This document shows, piece by piece, positions 9,862-21,780 of a stretch of 64,000 bases of DNA (positions within the stretch are counted from its first letter, which is position 1; every line of letters begins with the position of its first letter). The position numbers were made by a program, and so were the translations under genes. The notes under the pieces are model-generated. The model saw nothing but the letters and a program-made list of their open reading frames with translations, did not search any database and was not told the origin of the DNA. The stretch is from Nelumbo lutea. Its lineage: Eukaryota; Streptophyta; Magnoliopsida; Proteales; Nelumbonaceae. The stretch spans positions 119,672,999 to 119,736,998 of the forward strand of contig JAKGHH010000001.1 of assembly GCA_022828595.1 (NCBI GenBank). Direction: 5' to 3'.

Positions 9862-11815
9862 GTTCGATCAAGGCTGATTGTCAGCCCTAATTTCCACTGA
9901 TGAGCCTAAGGATTGATAATTTATTAAGAGTTTAATTCGACCCAACTTGTAAGGCCCAGTTTTAAACTGTTAAAACTGCTAAAAGCCCACTTTTGTAGGA
10001 AAGCTATGTGAGCCGAAGTTCTAAACCCTAATTCAGCCCATATACCTAGATAATGTTAATTGTTAATGTTATGAATTAAAGTGAGCTTTATTTATGGGCT
10101 TTACAAATATTTAATTGATTGGATCAATTTATCCCTGCATGTGATGTATGAATGTGTGATATGCAACATTCATGGGACATAAGTGCTTGGCCCATGCAGA
10201 TACGATAGTGGCTTTTGTGCACACCATGGCTGAATGCACATCATTTCCATGGTGTTCTTAAAGATCATTGGATAATCTTTCATAGTGGTGGGCCCCACAC
10301 CTCCTGAAAATGATATTTGTGGAACCCTAGCCAATTAGGACCCACCTAAATCTGGCTTTATGAAACTCAATAGGAGCCACTCTGGTTTGACCTAAATTAA
10401 GCTAGGGCGTAATTCTTGTTCCCTCCAGCAATATGAGTGCATGTAATAGGGAGATTCATATGATGAACTCTCTAAAGGCCTTCCATCATTAACATGAAGA
10501 TGGGCCCTTCAGTAATGAGGAAACGCAACAGAAAATGAGTTATCCATTTGTTGTTGGATTTGTTTGAGTGTTTCATAAGATGATAGGGACGTCATAGACT
10601 GATGTGGGAGGGGCTTCACCAGAAAATGGGAACTCTTTCACGGTACCTTGGCGTCTACGAATATGATGGGTGAGCACTCACTAGATAGAAAGGTTTAACC
10701 TAAAATGGCTATTAACCTTGTCTGATAGAGGCCAAAGGGAAAGCTCATATGATGAATGGATATGATCATTCACAGAAAGGTGGTCGGGTTTTGCAGCTGA
10801 AATAGTTGGCTCCATACACCCTATGTGGTTTCCTACATTTCCAAAGACAAGTTGCTATCTTCGTCACTGAGATTGGAGGGAAATCTCAGAGATGAACAAA
10901 TGAAGATAGAACAAAGATTAAAAGCCATATCTATGTAATGAACATGAATAAAATTAGGTTGTGGGACTGATGTTTGTTCTTTTATCAGAAAATGGCAAAT
11001 GAACAAATTGCAAAGCTTCTTGACGACAACAAGCTTAAGGGCCCAAACTATGCTGACTGGTACCGTAACCTTATGTTGACCTTATGTTGGTCTTGACCTC
11101 TGAAAAACCGGACAAGGTGGGCTCTAGATTATCCAGGAGATAGGGCTTCTGAGGCCCAGAGAAGAGAATACCAAGAATGGGAGGAGAAAAACTCCCTAGC
11201 CCGCTGCTATATCATTGCCTCGTTGGATAATCCAATACAAAGGTAGTTCGATCAGATCGAACTTGCCAAGGACATATTGGACATTCTCAAAACACTGTAT
11301 GAAGAGCAGAACCGTTCTACTCGGCAGAAGGTCTTGAAGTAGTTCATGACCGCACAGATGTCCAAGGGCCAACAAGTTTATGACCATTGTCTTCGGATTA
11401 TGGGCTATATCAACGAACTTGAGGCTCTTGGATCTGGGCTGGATCTGGTAACCCAGGTAGATACCATTCTCAACTCTTTGCCTCCGTCCTTCAATCCACT
11501 GATCATGAACTACAACATGAACAAGCTGAATATCAGCTTATCGAAACTCAACAATATGTTGTAGAGGGCCGAAGAATTGATTAAGAAGGATGAGCCCATT
11601 GCCATGCTTGTTGAACCTGGCAAGAAGGGGAGGGCAAAGAGAAAGCCCCAGAAGAAGGTCACCAAACCCAAGAAACAAAGGAAAGACAAGGCATCAGATG
11701 CCTGCCATTTCTGTCATCAAGCCGGCCACTAGAAGAGGAATTGTCCTCAATATATGGAATCCAAGAAAGGTTATTTCGAATATTGTGTCATAAAAACCAA
11801 TTTGTTGGTTGTTTC
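9862..11815 (+). repeat. Second copy of the leader-gag segment (tandem duplication)
   Basis: GTTCGATCAAGGCTGA at 9862 repeats 7891. The leader then repeats in order up to a second gag ATG at 10992 (first at 9024), giving a period of about 1,970 bp. The copies differ at many positions, so this is not an assembly duplicate. This copy, not the first, leads on into pol. Confidence 0.85.
10992..11815 (+). pseudogene. gag: Copia gag, second copy (degenerate)
   Basis: Begins MANEQIAKLLDDNKLKGPN in parallel with the first gag. A local duplication of CTTATGTTG text near 11072-11093 and a deletion just after it disturb the frame. Stops follow near 11245, 11338 and 11562. The zinc knuckle CHFCHQAGH at about 11702 has a stop where the family has Trp. 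Reading continues into the protease-like segment, as expected for a gag-pol order. Confidence 0.82.
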
Positions 11816-14105
11816 TGCGTCCTAGTGTATTGACTCCAAGGCTTCAACTCATGCGTGTAACTCACTACAGGGGTTCAAGATAAGCAGAAGGCTGAGTGAA
11901 GGAGAAGTAACACTTTACTTGAGGACTTCTGCAAGTGTTGCAACTACGGCCATTGGAACCGTAGAGTTAATTTTTAGAGAATGAACTATTGTACTTAAAT
12001 ATTGTCTTCTTGTACAAAACTTAAGAAGAAATTTGATTTCTGTCTCAAAACTGTGCGTTGATGGTTATTCTGTCTTCTTTAGTAATATGATTACTATTAA
12101 AATAAACAACAGATTCATCGCATACGGGGAACTGGAGAACGGTTTTTATGTTCTACATCCTTCTCTAGAAACTAACATAGCCGAAACTACGTCGGCTGAT
12201 ATCCCCAAGAAAAGAATCTGTGATATAGTTAATCCCACGTGCCTGTGGCATTACCGACTTGGCCATATCAGTGTTGACCGTATCACAAGGCTGGTAAAGA
12301 TGACAAAACGACCATTTAACGGTAAGCCTGAAAGATGTATAGGCACGCTTGACCTTATACATAACGATGTATGTGGTCCCCTGAGTGTTAGGACTCGTAA
12401 CTAGCACGTGTATTCCATTAATTTATCGATGACTATTCTCGGTATGGTTACGTGTACCTAATGAGACATAAGTCCGAATCCTTTGAAAAGTTCAAAGAGT
12501 TCAGACAAGAGGTCAAGAAACAGTTAGGGAGAGAAATTAAGGCCCTTCGATCAGATCGAGGAGGCGAATATCTCTCTGACGAATTCAATGACTACTTGAA
12601 GGTCAATGGGATAGTATCATAATTAGCTCCTGCTACACCACAACTTAACAGAGTTTCAGAGAGGAAGAATAGGACCTTATTGGATATGGTCCGGTCACTT
12701 CTCATACACTCAAAGTTACCCACATCCTTTTGGGGTTATGCATTAGAGACTGCGATTTATGTGCTGAATCGGGTTCCAACCAAATCGGTTCTGAATACTG
12801 TATACGAACTTTGAACCGGAAAGAAACCAAGTGTTAGAGACTTGAAGATTTGGGGTTGTCTTGTGCACGTTAAAAGAAAAAGTGCGAACAAGTTGGAATC
12901 CAAGACCAGCCGTTGCCTATTCATAGGCTACCCAAAAGGCTCTTTGGGTTACCTATTGTATGACCCAAGTGAGCAAAAGGCGTTCTACAGCCAAAATGCA
13001 CAGTTCTTGGAGACTGATTATATCCTGGTCTCACATCGTTAGGAAATAGTTCTTGATGAAGAGAGCTCAGGGTCAGTGGGAGGTGTTCCACAAATTCCAG
13101 GTATTTACCAACCTAGAAGATCTACCTAGGTGTCCAGGCCACCAGTCCATTTTGGCTATGACTAGGATAGTTACTTGGTGGAAGACTTGACTAGTGAGGA
13201 GGATCCTGTGACTTATGCGGAAGCTATGTTAGACATAGATTCTCTAAAGTGGGTAGATGCCATGAGACTGAGATGGACTCAATGGAGACCAATGGAGTCT
13301 GGACTCTAGTAGATTCACCCCCGGGGTAAAAGCAATTGGTTGCAAATGGATCTATAAAAGGAAATGTTTCTTTCAAGCACAGAGTCACTCTCTCAAAAAA
13401 GATGTCTCCCAAGACTTCTGAGGAGATTGAGGGCATGAAGGACGTTCCCTATGCCTCAGCCGTAGGGAGCATCATGTATGCCATGCTGTGCACTCTTCTT
13501 AACATTACTCAGGCACTAAGTGTGGTAAGCAAATTCTAGGCCAACCCAGGGTAGGAGCACTGGACCGCTATGAAAAATATACTTAAGTACCTTCAAAGGA
13601 CAAAAGAGTTTTGCCTGGTATTCGACGGTAGTTTACTATAGATCTAGGGGAATACTGATGCCGATTTCTAGTCAGATCCAGATGATAGAAAGTCTACATC
13701 TGGGTATGTTTTCACAATAGGATTGTGTGCTGTTTGCTGGAAAAGCAGCAAACAGGGGTCCATGACAGACTCCACAACCGAAGCCGAATACATTGCCACA
13801 AGTGAAGCTGCCAAGGAAGCCGTATGGATGAAAAAGTTCATTCACGAATTGGGATTAGTTTTGTCCAGCACATCACCCATCCCATTGCTGTGTGACAACA
13901 GTGGAGCCATCGCTCAGGCTAAGGAGCCTCGAGCCCACTCGAAGTCCAAGCACATCGAGAGGAAGTACCACGTACTACAAGAGATTGTTGGTAGAGGGGA
14001 TGCCTGGTTCAGAGGGTAGCATCAATGGAGAATGTGGCAGATTCATTGAGTAAGCCACTAACACAGAAAGTGTTATAGAAACATGTGGAAAGTATGAGAC
14101 TCCGG
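11816..14105 (+). pseudogene. pol: Copia pol remnant: protease, integrase, RNase H; RT core deleted
   Basis: The protease-like CIDSKASTHACNSLQGF (about 11826) has Lys where the D-S-G active site has Gly. The GAG-pre-integrase and HHCC region (LWHYRLGHISVDRITRL, near 12243) follows, then an integrase core with SDRGGEYLSDEF near 12552 and the SFWGYALETAIYVLNRVPTK segment. RT starts at KAIGCKWIYKR (13328-13362) but jumps straight to TLSKKMSPKTSEEIEGMKD (about 13387), skipping the catalytic part. RNase H is present (STTEAEYIATSEAAKEAVWM, 13771 on). Many stops interrupt it. It has integration and replication domains of a copia element but cannot reverse transcribe. Confidence 0.88.
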
Positions 14106-14140
14106 CTTATACCAGAATGGACCTAAGTGCAAGTAGGAGC

Positions 14141-14779
14141 TGTTAGACAGTTGTATGCCCTTAGCTCCAATCAGTTTGATGTACTTATGACATTTATTGT
14201 AAATGAATAAATTGCATAATTGATTCATGTTCTTGTGGTGTGTTTCTGTGTAATACCCTTAAACTGAACATTTAATGAGACTCGTGTTAGTTTAGAATGT
14301 TCACAGTCATTGGATAAGTCTGGGGAGATTTATCTTGTTAAGGCTGACACTGATGTGCCGCCAAGTCTTGGGGTGGCTTGTCTCAGTTGCCAGGGTGAAA
14401 CCCAAAGCACATGCATTGTAGGTTTACTTGAAACCCTGAACCAGACCAGATTTCCAGTATTGCCCTACACCTTGGAGATTAGTGGCGAAACTAGATAGTT
14501 ACACCTGACCCCTAGACTCGATTATGATACTACATTAGGTGTCGGATTGGGCCGTCTTTGATATGCCAATCAATGAGATCCTTAGAGGGGGTCAAAACCT
14601 GGGTATGTTGGGACAGTCCGAGAATTCATCTAAGTGGGTGATCATAGTGATAGGATCAACCCTTTTGTCGGACAAAGGTAATGATCGGGGATGCACTCTC
14701 TCTGATGGAAACCAAGACTACTAGCAACCGATTTCAATCGTTAAAATTTGTTTTGCAAAATATATTTTATATATAGACA

Positions 14780-14854
<75 letters not shown>

Positions 14855-15905
14855 TTCAAATTGTTTGCAAAAGGTTTTAATTCCCGGGATCCATGTGAGT
14901 AGAGAGTGCAACACTGTTCCTTGCAGCCGAGAGAGAGGTTCTCTCTTGTCAAATAGTGTTTGATCATTATGGGCTGAGAGGTTAAGTGTAAGACCATTGA
15001 GGGTAATACCTGATGGGCTAATCTTGCATTTGCCCATAGTCCCTGGGTGTTACAAGGTGGTTTGGCCCAAGGACCACTTAGTGTAAGTGCTAGGCCCATA
15101 GAGTCCATGTGAAGGGCTCAGGGGGTTCATTGGGCTTTCAATGAATTCGGCTAGACCTTGTAACAAAGGCTGGGTCGAACCCTTGTGGCTGATGTGTAGA
15201 TCAATGCTTGGGTCCCACGCCATACAAGGAAGCCCAACTAGGCAGCAGTTTGGAAGGCTAAGTGAGCACATATACTTATTGGGCCTAAAGCCCGTTTCGT
15301 ACTGGACTAATTTGATCAATTAAATAAAGGGGCGAATCTGAGATTAGATTAGAAGATAGGATAGGGTCTTATCCTATCCACTCAGAGAGTCTAAATCTGA
15401 ATACAGATTCAGATCTATAAACCTTTTGATAAGATTAGGAGAGGGCTGATCTAATTTACAGATAAGATAAGGGTCTATCCTTATCTTTTAAAGGGAATTC
15501 AGATCCAAATATGATTTGGATCAACAAATCCTAATGGGATTAGGAGTTGATCCCTTTAAGGTTATAAAAGGAGAAGGGGGTGGTAGCCTTTAGAAGATCA
15601 TCACATTTAAATTAGTGAGAGAACATAGCACCCAGTGAGACTGAGCTATTTTCTCCTTACCGTTTCCTTCCTACAACCGCCATTATTGCCAATTCAATTT
15701 TCTCTTTCAAGCCAGAACGATCAAGATTGGACTTGATATCAACCTTTGGAGAAAGGCTGATATGAAGTTGTGGTCTTAGCCTCTAGCGAATTCTTGTGAA
15801 AGATTCGGTTCGTTGGATGAACATTGCTGACTCTGCTCCATCCTACACTGCGCCATCTTCAGTGGGAGCAGTTTTTGGTTCCTTCCTTGGGCGTGAACAT
15901 CTCCA
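14141..15905 (+). repeat. 3' LTR of the copia element, right end missing
   Basis: Begins TGTTAGACAG after the purine tract AAGTAGGAGC. It carries an AAAT then AT microsatellite at 14778-14848 and an intact TATA box (GGTTATAAAAGG, near 15561). The match to the 7231-ended copy stops around GGGCGTGAACATCTCCATCA, leaving roughly 210 bp of LTR end absent. Gypsy sequence follows without a gap. Confidence 0.85.
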
Positions 15906-17286
15906 TCAGGCAGATCCTAAGATATGAGAATGCTGAGGCCGACGCCTTGTCCCGGTTAGCCAGCACAAGTAGCAACACCATGCGGACTGTGTATATAGAG
16001 GACTTACCTTGACCTAGCATTTTTGGGGGGCAGGAGAGGCCACTCCTGTAGCACAACCAGAGCCGAGCTGGATTGACCTGCTCATGAGTTATCTGCATCA
16101 CGGGACCCTCCCTGTGGAACGCAGCGCGACCTGAAGGGTAGAGCACCAGTCGGCTATGTACGTCATCATAAATGGATAGTTGTACATGAGATCTTTCATG
16201 ATCCCCTACTTGCGCTGCTTGCAACCCTCAGAGGCCGAGCTCGTTCTCCGTGACACCCATGAAGACTTGTGTGGTGGACACTTGGGGGGCAGGACTCTCG
16301 CGCAGAAAGCATTATGACAAGGTTATTACTGGCCCATGATGAAGGCAGATGCACTCGAACTCATCAAGAAGTGCAACAAGTGTCAGAGGCACTCCAACAT
16401 CCACCACCGACTTGCTACCGACCTTAAATACCTCATTAGCAATGGCCCTTCACATAGTAAAAAATCGACATACTTGGCCCATTCCCACCTGCGATAGGAC
16501 AAAGGAGATTTCTGGTCGTAGCAGTGGACTATTTTCAAAGTGGGTGAAAGTAGAACCCCTAACAACGACCACAACCCGCAACATACAAAACTTCTTACGG
16601 AGGAACATAGTGTGTTTCTTCGGGCTACTTCGGGTACTCATCTCTGACAACGGAAAGAAATCCGAGGATGTCAAGTTTCAGAATTGGTGTATTGAGATGG
16701 AAATTCAACAAAACTTCACTTCGGTGGCACACCCCCAAGCGAACGGGCAAGTAGAAGTTACCAACAGAGCCATACTCCATGGGCTGAAAGCTCGCTTAGC
16801 TCGAGCCAAGGGGTTGTAGGTAGACGAACTGCCTAGTGTGCTCTGGGCCTACCGGACCACTATCAAGACTGCCATAGGTGAGACTCCCTTCAATCTCACT
16901 TACGACCCGAAAGTGGTGATCCCAGCAGAAATCGAGGTGCCTACACTGTGCTTGGAGGCCTACGACGAGGAGACAAATAATGACGAGCTCCGTACCAACC
17001 TAGACCTGGTGGAAGAAGTATGAGACTTGGCATACATTCGGGCTATAGCTTACCAATAGAGAGTAGCTCGGTAATATAATGCCCGTGTCAAGAAACGACA
17101 CTTCCGTGTTGGTGACCTGGTTCTTCGGAAGGTTATGGTACCTGAGCCCGATGTTGGTAAGCTCGGACCAAATTGGGAAGGTCCGTACTGAGTAAGATGA
17201 GTATTACGTACGAGCTCGAGACCTTGGAAGGGAAGCAAGTACCTCGAGCATGGAACGTAGACAACCTGAGAAGATACTACTTATGA
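15906..17286 (+). pseudogene. pol: Tat-type pol 3' part: RNase H tail and integrase
   Basis: Begins RQILRYENAEADALSRLAS, the end of the extra RNase H domain. The integrase zinc-binding region follows (HEDLCGGHLGG then KCNKCQRHSNIHH, about 16252-16410), and the catalytic core region has LISDNGKKSEDVKF and HPQANGQVEVTNRA (near 16640-16770). The C-terminal part reads FRVGDLVLRKV, and the frame ends AWNVDNLRRYYL with a stop at 17284-17286. Frameshifts lie near 16420 and 16500; stops lie near 16010, 16317, 16817 and 17022. Integrase would insert the cDNA copy into chromosomes in an intact element. Confidence 0.85.
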
Positions 17287-17814
17287 TCGCCGAACTGGAG
17301 AGACAACCGCAAGTCACTCCCAGAAGCCCAAGGGCCATGATGCTGAGCTGACATATGACATTGACACTATGAATAAGTCTTAGTTGCCTCTTCGGCATAT
17401 GCAGAAAAGTCCTAGTCGCCTCTTCAGCATAGGCAAACAAGTCCTACAATGTCTGCCCGCCTCGGCGTACAATATACGAAGTTACCCCTACTTCTAGTCT
17501 AGCTTGTTAGGTCGACAGTTCGGGGGAAACTACATGAAAAAAATTTATTTCAGTTATACCTACTTGTTGCAGTCTAGCTCGTTAGCTCGACATTTTGGGG
17601 CAACCTACACATTTCTACTCCTACTTGGTTTAGTTCGCCAGTTCGGGAGTTATTTACACTTAAGAAAATTTTTGCACAAAGATAGTCAAAATGTTTTAAT
17701 TTCATTGATATAAAATTTTGAGTACAAAAGAAAGGAAAAGTAGAAACTTTCATTCTAACTCGAGCTCAGAGGCCCGGTGTGTACATCATAAGGGTCCAGG
17801 GAAAGAGGCATGAA
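17287..17814. other. Non-coding spacer between integrase end and antisense gene
   Basis: About 530 bp with short repeats of CTCTTCGGCAT and TAGCTCG..AGTTCGGG type. No gene seen. The equivalent spacer in the second element is 37916-38254. Confidence 0.6.
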
Positions 17815-18905
17815 TCATGCATTCAGACTACCAGGCAGGTTGGTCTCCATATGCTCCTTCTCCATGTCCTCTCGACCTGATGGGCTCGCCTTGGGGACTC
17901 CATCGTCGCTTTCCTCTTTGGAGGAGCCGGGTTCTTTGTTCGCCGCCTTCGCCTCCTTGGGAGTAAGGTCAGACATAGAAATGACTCCGAGGTCCAATTT
18001 GGGAAACTTCTGCCACATCAGATATTTACATAGTTTGAAGTCAGACCGGTAAGAGCTTGATCTATACTCGACTTGAAGGTTGTGGAACTCTGGAGACTCC
18101 TCAAATCTTTCAGTGGTGCGCTCCCTTTCTACAGCTCGTGCCTCTTGAATAACGGTCTCAAAGATCTCGGTGTGCTCTCAAATCATCACTTCAAGGTTTT
18201 CGTTCTCACGCTGAAGCTTCCTCTTCTCCTCAGTTTGTGCTAAGATTAGCTCCTGTTGACTCTGAGCTCCCTTCTTAGCCCAAAGAACCTCACCTTGAGC
18301 TATGTCCAGCTCTTGGTAAAGTTTTCATGCATTATCCTCGGCCTCTCGAGCTTGCTTCAGGTGAACCTCAGATTGGTAGACCAACGAGTGAATGGCGGAG
18401 TTCACCTAGCAAAGGAAGCAGAGGTAAGTATACTTAAAAAGCAGACAAGGAAATGAAGTGTAAAGCAAGAATACTCACCACCATACAACAACTGGCAGCC
18501 TAGCCTCTGAGCTGACTTGTAGGCATGTTGGCCCATTCCGCAACCTCGGCAGGAAAAATGACATCCTTACTCTTGAGGAGCCCGAGCCGAGGGGTCATTA
18601 TACTTTGCTTCGAGAGCTGGGGCTCGGGCATGGAAGTGCTCTCCGGTTTGTGATGTAGAGCGCATTCGTCCTGGTCTTTGTCTAGGTCCACAATGGGAGG
18701 TTGGGGACGGACCTCCTCCTCTGGAAGCTCGGCAGAGATTGGCTCTGGCGCAGCGACCTCGGGCTGAACAGGGGTAGAAGGATCGGCCTCCCGACGAGCC
18801 TTCTTTGAGGCCTTCCTCTTCTTCCCTCTCTGGAAGCTCTTCAGAAGGTTCTCTGCATCGACATTCGGCATGGCTACTGCAAGAGGAAAAGAAAAGGTTA
18901 GTCAT
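17815..18905 (-). pseudogene. Antisense gene of a Tat-lineage element, 3' exons (partial)
   Basis: Read on the minus strand. A basic, Pro/Glu-rich exon from 18871 (MPNVDAENLLKSFQRGKKRK) ends at a donor GTGAGT (18478 downward). A 73-bp intron ends in TTTGCTAG (18406), and the next exon starts at 18405 with VNSAIHSLVYQSEVH and is Glu/Lys/Gln-rich, probably coiled coil. The last part ends with LPGSLNA at 17815. The exon before the intron has one in-frame stop (LRG stop). The same gene, with the intron at the same place, lies at 38255-40417. The upstream exon with the transposon-associated domain is missing because this fragment ends at 19162. Function unknown. Confidence 0.6.
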
Positions 18906-19179
18906 GAACTAAGGAAAATTCAAAGTAAATAAGTACCGAGGTGGAGGCCTACCAGGAGGGCTTAGTCCAGCTCGCACAAGATTCTCCCCGGCCAAGAAAT
19001 CTCTCATCTCCAAGCTGAGGTCCCTCCAGGAGTTAACGACCGCCCTAGTCTCTGCATCTAAGCTTACCCCGAGGTCTTTGATAGCCACTTTCCAGTGAAT
19101 TGGGAAGGGCCATCTCTCAGGGTTTTGAACAAAAAAGTATCTTCTCTTCCAGGCCAGTACTTTGTTCGGATTACCGAAC

Positions 19180-20590
19180 AGGATTTTGTGATGAAATCCC
19201 TACAGATGGCACCTCTCATAATTTGCTAATATACATCATAGTTGTATGTAAAGGAATGAGGATTCCCTCAGTGTTGATTGACAAAGTATATGGCTTGAAT
19301 GTGTGCACCCTTGGCACCCTACACGCCTTAGGCCTTGGAGAAAAGGATGTAGTGAAGCGACCCATGATCATTAGAGCATTTGATAATTCTGTTCGGCCAA
19401 ATCTGGGAGACATTAGCTTGGATGTTACTATAGGGAAGATTACATATTAAATCAGTCAAGGCTTCCTTCACTTTGTTGCTAGGATGACCTTGGCTTCATA
19501 TGGCTGGGGCAGTCCCTTCATCCTTGCATCAGAGATTGAAATTTGTGCATGAGAATGAACTAATCACAGTTTTAGGGGATAGTCAGATCACCCCTACAAG
19601 AGAGTCCTCGGTACAACACATGGAGGAAGGGAGTGTGTATTATTCATATCAATTCGAAGAAGTGAATTCCATTGGAAAGTAAGGAGAGAGCAGGGAGTAA
19701 AAAAAGAGTTGGCTCCACATTTGAAGATGATGGCTAAGATGAAATTTAATTCAATTGGAGGTTTGGGGAAGAAGCAACAAGGATGAAAAAGTCCACTTAA
19801 AGCCAGGGAATTGGCATGCAAGTTTGGTCTTGAGTATAAGCTTGATGAATATGATTTGTTTGGGAGGAAGAAGAAAAAAACATCATCCTTAAGCATTTTG
19901 ATCCATTTTGTTAAGGCTAGAACCCCATCTAAAGACCAAACTCTCAACATCCAAATCCCTTTGACCCAACACGAGTCTATTGAAATCCCAGATCTCTCTA
20001 CTCTCTTTATTGAAGAGGAGGTTACTCACTCTATGAGAAAGATCTTGGTATCCCCCTGAATTTCCGAAGATAGCTGCAGTGACCACAATGTAAGTCAAGG
20101 TATGGTCTTCACGATCGATTAGTCTTTCGTCAAAGTTTCAAAAGCTGTCATACCCGAAGGAGCAGAAGGATTCTGTCCTCAACTCATTTCTGAGTTCTCA
20201 GGTGGTGATGTTTGTGCAATTGTTTAGAATGACTATGTCGACCCAATGTATCTTATTCATCATTGTGTGGAAGAAGTCACCAACTGAAGTGCCCATCCCA
20301 TAGTTTTGGGAACCAACGTTGAATCTGAATCTTTCTCTCAGATTTGATTGTAAAGCTGGAGGGGGGAATCAATGCTCTCTACCCTGCTTCTATACATATC
20401 AAGAGTTTTTCATATTAATGTATATATGGTTCTCCCCCTATAATGTTTACTGTCATTCAAAGACACCTATGGAACTACGTCAGGTCTGACCCTTTTAAAA
20501 ATGGTACATAGTGCAACCCATATCACGGGCCTGACCCCTTTCATAAATAAATTTTTATTTCCCCCATTACTTATTCTTCTACCTTTCTTG
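19180..20590 (+). pseudogene. Gypsy protease remnant and spacer
   Basis: HNLLIYIIVVCKGMRIPSVL (from about 19218) followed by IDKVYGLNVCTLGTLHALGL matches the fold of Tat-type retropepsins, which cut the Gag-Pol polyprotein. The active-site triad is lost: IDKVYG stands where I-D-N/S-G-S/A is expected. The frame continues to ISLDVTIGKITY, with a stop at 19448-19450. 19451-20590 is broken into small frames with linker-like text (STLFIEEEVTHSMRKILVSP) and has no recognised domain. Confidence 0.65.
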
Positions 20591-21780
20591 TTTCCAGGAA
20601 CCCATTCTTGAGCCATACGATTTCAACGTTGAGTTAGATTTTGCTCTCATGGGTATTGTACAAGAGGATCTTGATGAGGATGTTCTGAAGGAACTTCTTG
20701 ATCAAGTTGAGCGAATTGAGGAGAATAAGCCGAAGGCCGAATTTGAGATAGTAAACCTGGGTACTGAGGATGAACCAAAAGAAGTAATGATTGGAGCAGA
20801 TCTTTCTCTTCCCCAAAAGGCAGATCTAATAAGATTGTTGCATGACTACGACAATTTTGCATGGTCTTACAAAGATATGCCTGGTTTAGATACTGATCTA
20901 GTGGTTCACAAGACCCCCACTTTCCCTGATATGAAGCTGGTCAAGCAGAAACTTCGCAAATTTAACCCAAAGTGGAGACAAAAAGCAGTTTAAGGCTGGA
21001 TTTATAAATGGTAAAGTACGGATGTGTGTTAATTTTTGTGATCTCAACCGAGCAAGTCCAAAAGATGATTTCCCTTTACTGAATATTGATATCCTTGTGG
21101 ATGACATAGCTAGCCACGAAATGCTTTCATTCATGGATGGTTTCTCAGGGTATAATAAGATAAAAATTGATGAATCAAATAAAGCGAAGACTGTTTTCAT
21201 TACCCCTTGGGGTATTTTCTGTTACAAGGTGATGCCTATTGGGTTGAAGAATGGTAGGGCAACCTACCAACGAGCTATAACCATCCTTTTCCACGACATG
21301 ATCCATAGAGAAATGGATGTTTATGTAGATGATATGATATCAAAATCCAGGAAAGATGAGGATCATTTACAGGACCTCCACAAATTTTTTAATAGACTCA
21401 AGCACTTTAAGCTCCAGCTTAACCTTCAGAAGTGCATTTTGGGGACACAATAAGGCAAGCTACTTGGGTTCATAGTTAGTAGGAGGGGAATTTAAATAGA
21501 TCTTGCCAAGGCCAAGGCCATCATTGATATGCCTCCACCTAGAATGAAGCGAGAAGTTTGGAGTTTCTTGGGCCAGTATGTCTACAAATTCTTTGCACAA
21601 TTGATCCCCATCTGCGAACCCATATTTAAGTTGCTCAAGAAGAACACACTGGTGGTTTGGAACGAAGATTGTCTAGCCACGTTTGATAAGATCAAGGAAT
21701 ATCTTGCTCATCCCCCTATGTTGGTACCTTCGATGCTAAGTCGACCTCTCCTTATGTATCTTTTAGTCCAAGAGAGTTAA
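20591..21780 (+). pseudogene. pol: Tat-type reverse transcriptase
   Basis: The N-terminal linker (LIRLLHDYDNFAWSYKDMPG, about 20830) leads into RT with MCVNFCDLNRASPKDDFPLL (from 21022), MDGFSGYNKIKIDE, FCYKVMPIGLKNGRATYQRA, and the catalytic YVDD at 21322-21333. It makes cDNA from the element RNA in the intact family. A gap in reading at 20990-21020 and stops near 21451 and 21494 break it. The RNase H connection domain follows (AIIDMPPPRMKREVWSFLGQ at 21514). Confidence 0.85.

Larger units (their letters stand above)
2963..15905 (+). mobile_element. Degenerate Ty1/copia LTR retrotransposon with composite 5' LTR
   Basis: Order on the plus strand: LTR start (2963), second LTR copy (3337-7231, itself interrupted), PBS (7233), leader, gag, duplicated leader and gag, pol, purine tract (14131-14140) and 3' LTR (14141-15905). 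The 3' LTR begins TGTTAGACAGTTGTATGCCC like the copy at 2963, which pairs those two. The domain order protease-integrase-RT/RNase H marks copia. Several frames are broken and the RT core is absent, so it cannot be autonomous. The right end is cut off where a gypsy fragment begins. Confidence 0.85.
15906..19162 (+). mobile_element. Tat-lineage Ty3/gypsy fragment, truncated at both ends
   Basis: Runs from the end of the second (archaeal-type) RNase H through integrase, then a non-coding part holding an antisense gene. It parallels 36530-39830 of the element at 31710-41660 in order and in many words, such as GAGGCCGA.GCCTTGTCCC. It has no LTRs, PBS, gag or RT. Both borders are abrupt joins to unrelated element sequence. 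Confidence 0.85.

Noticed and set aside
2963..15905. Endogenous pararetrovirus
   Set aside because: LTRs, Met-tRNA PBS, and integrase before RNase H show a copia retrotransposon; no movement protein or transactivator-like sequence was seen.
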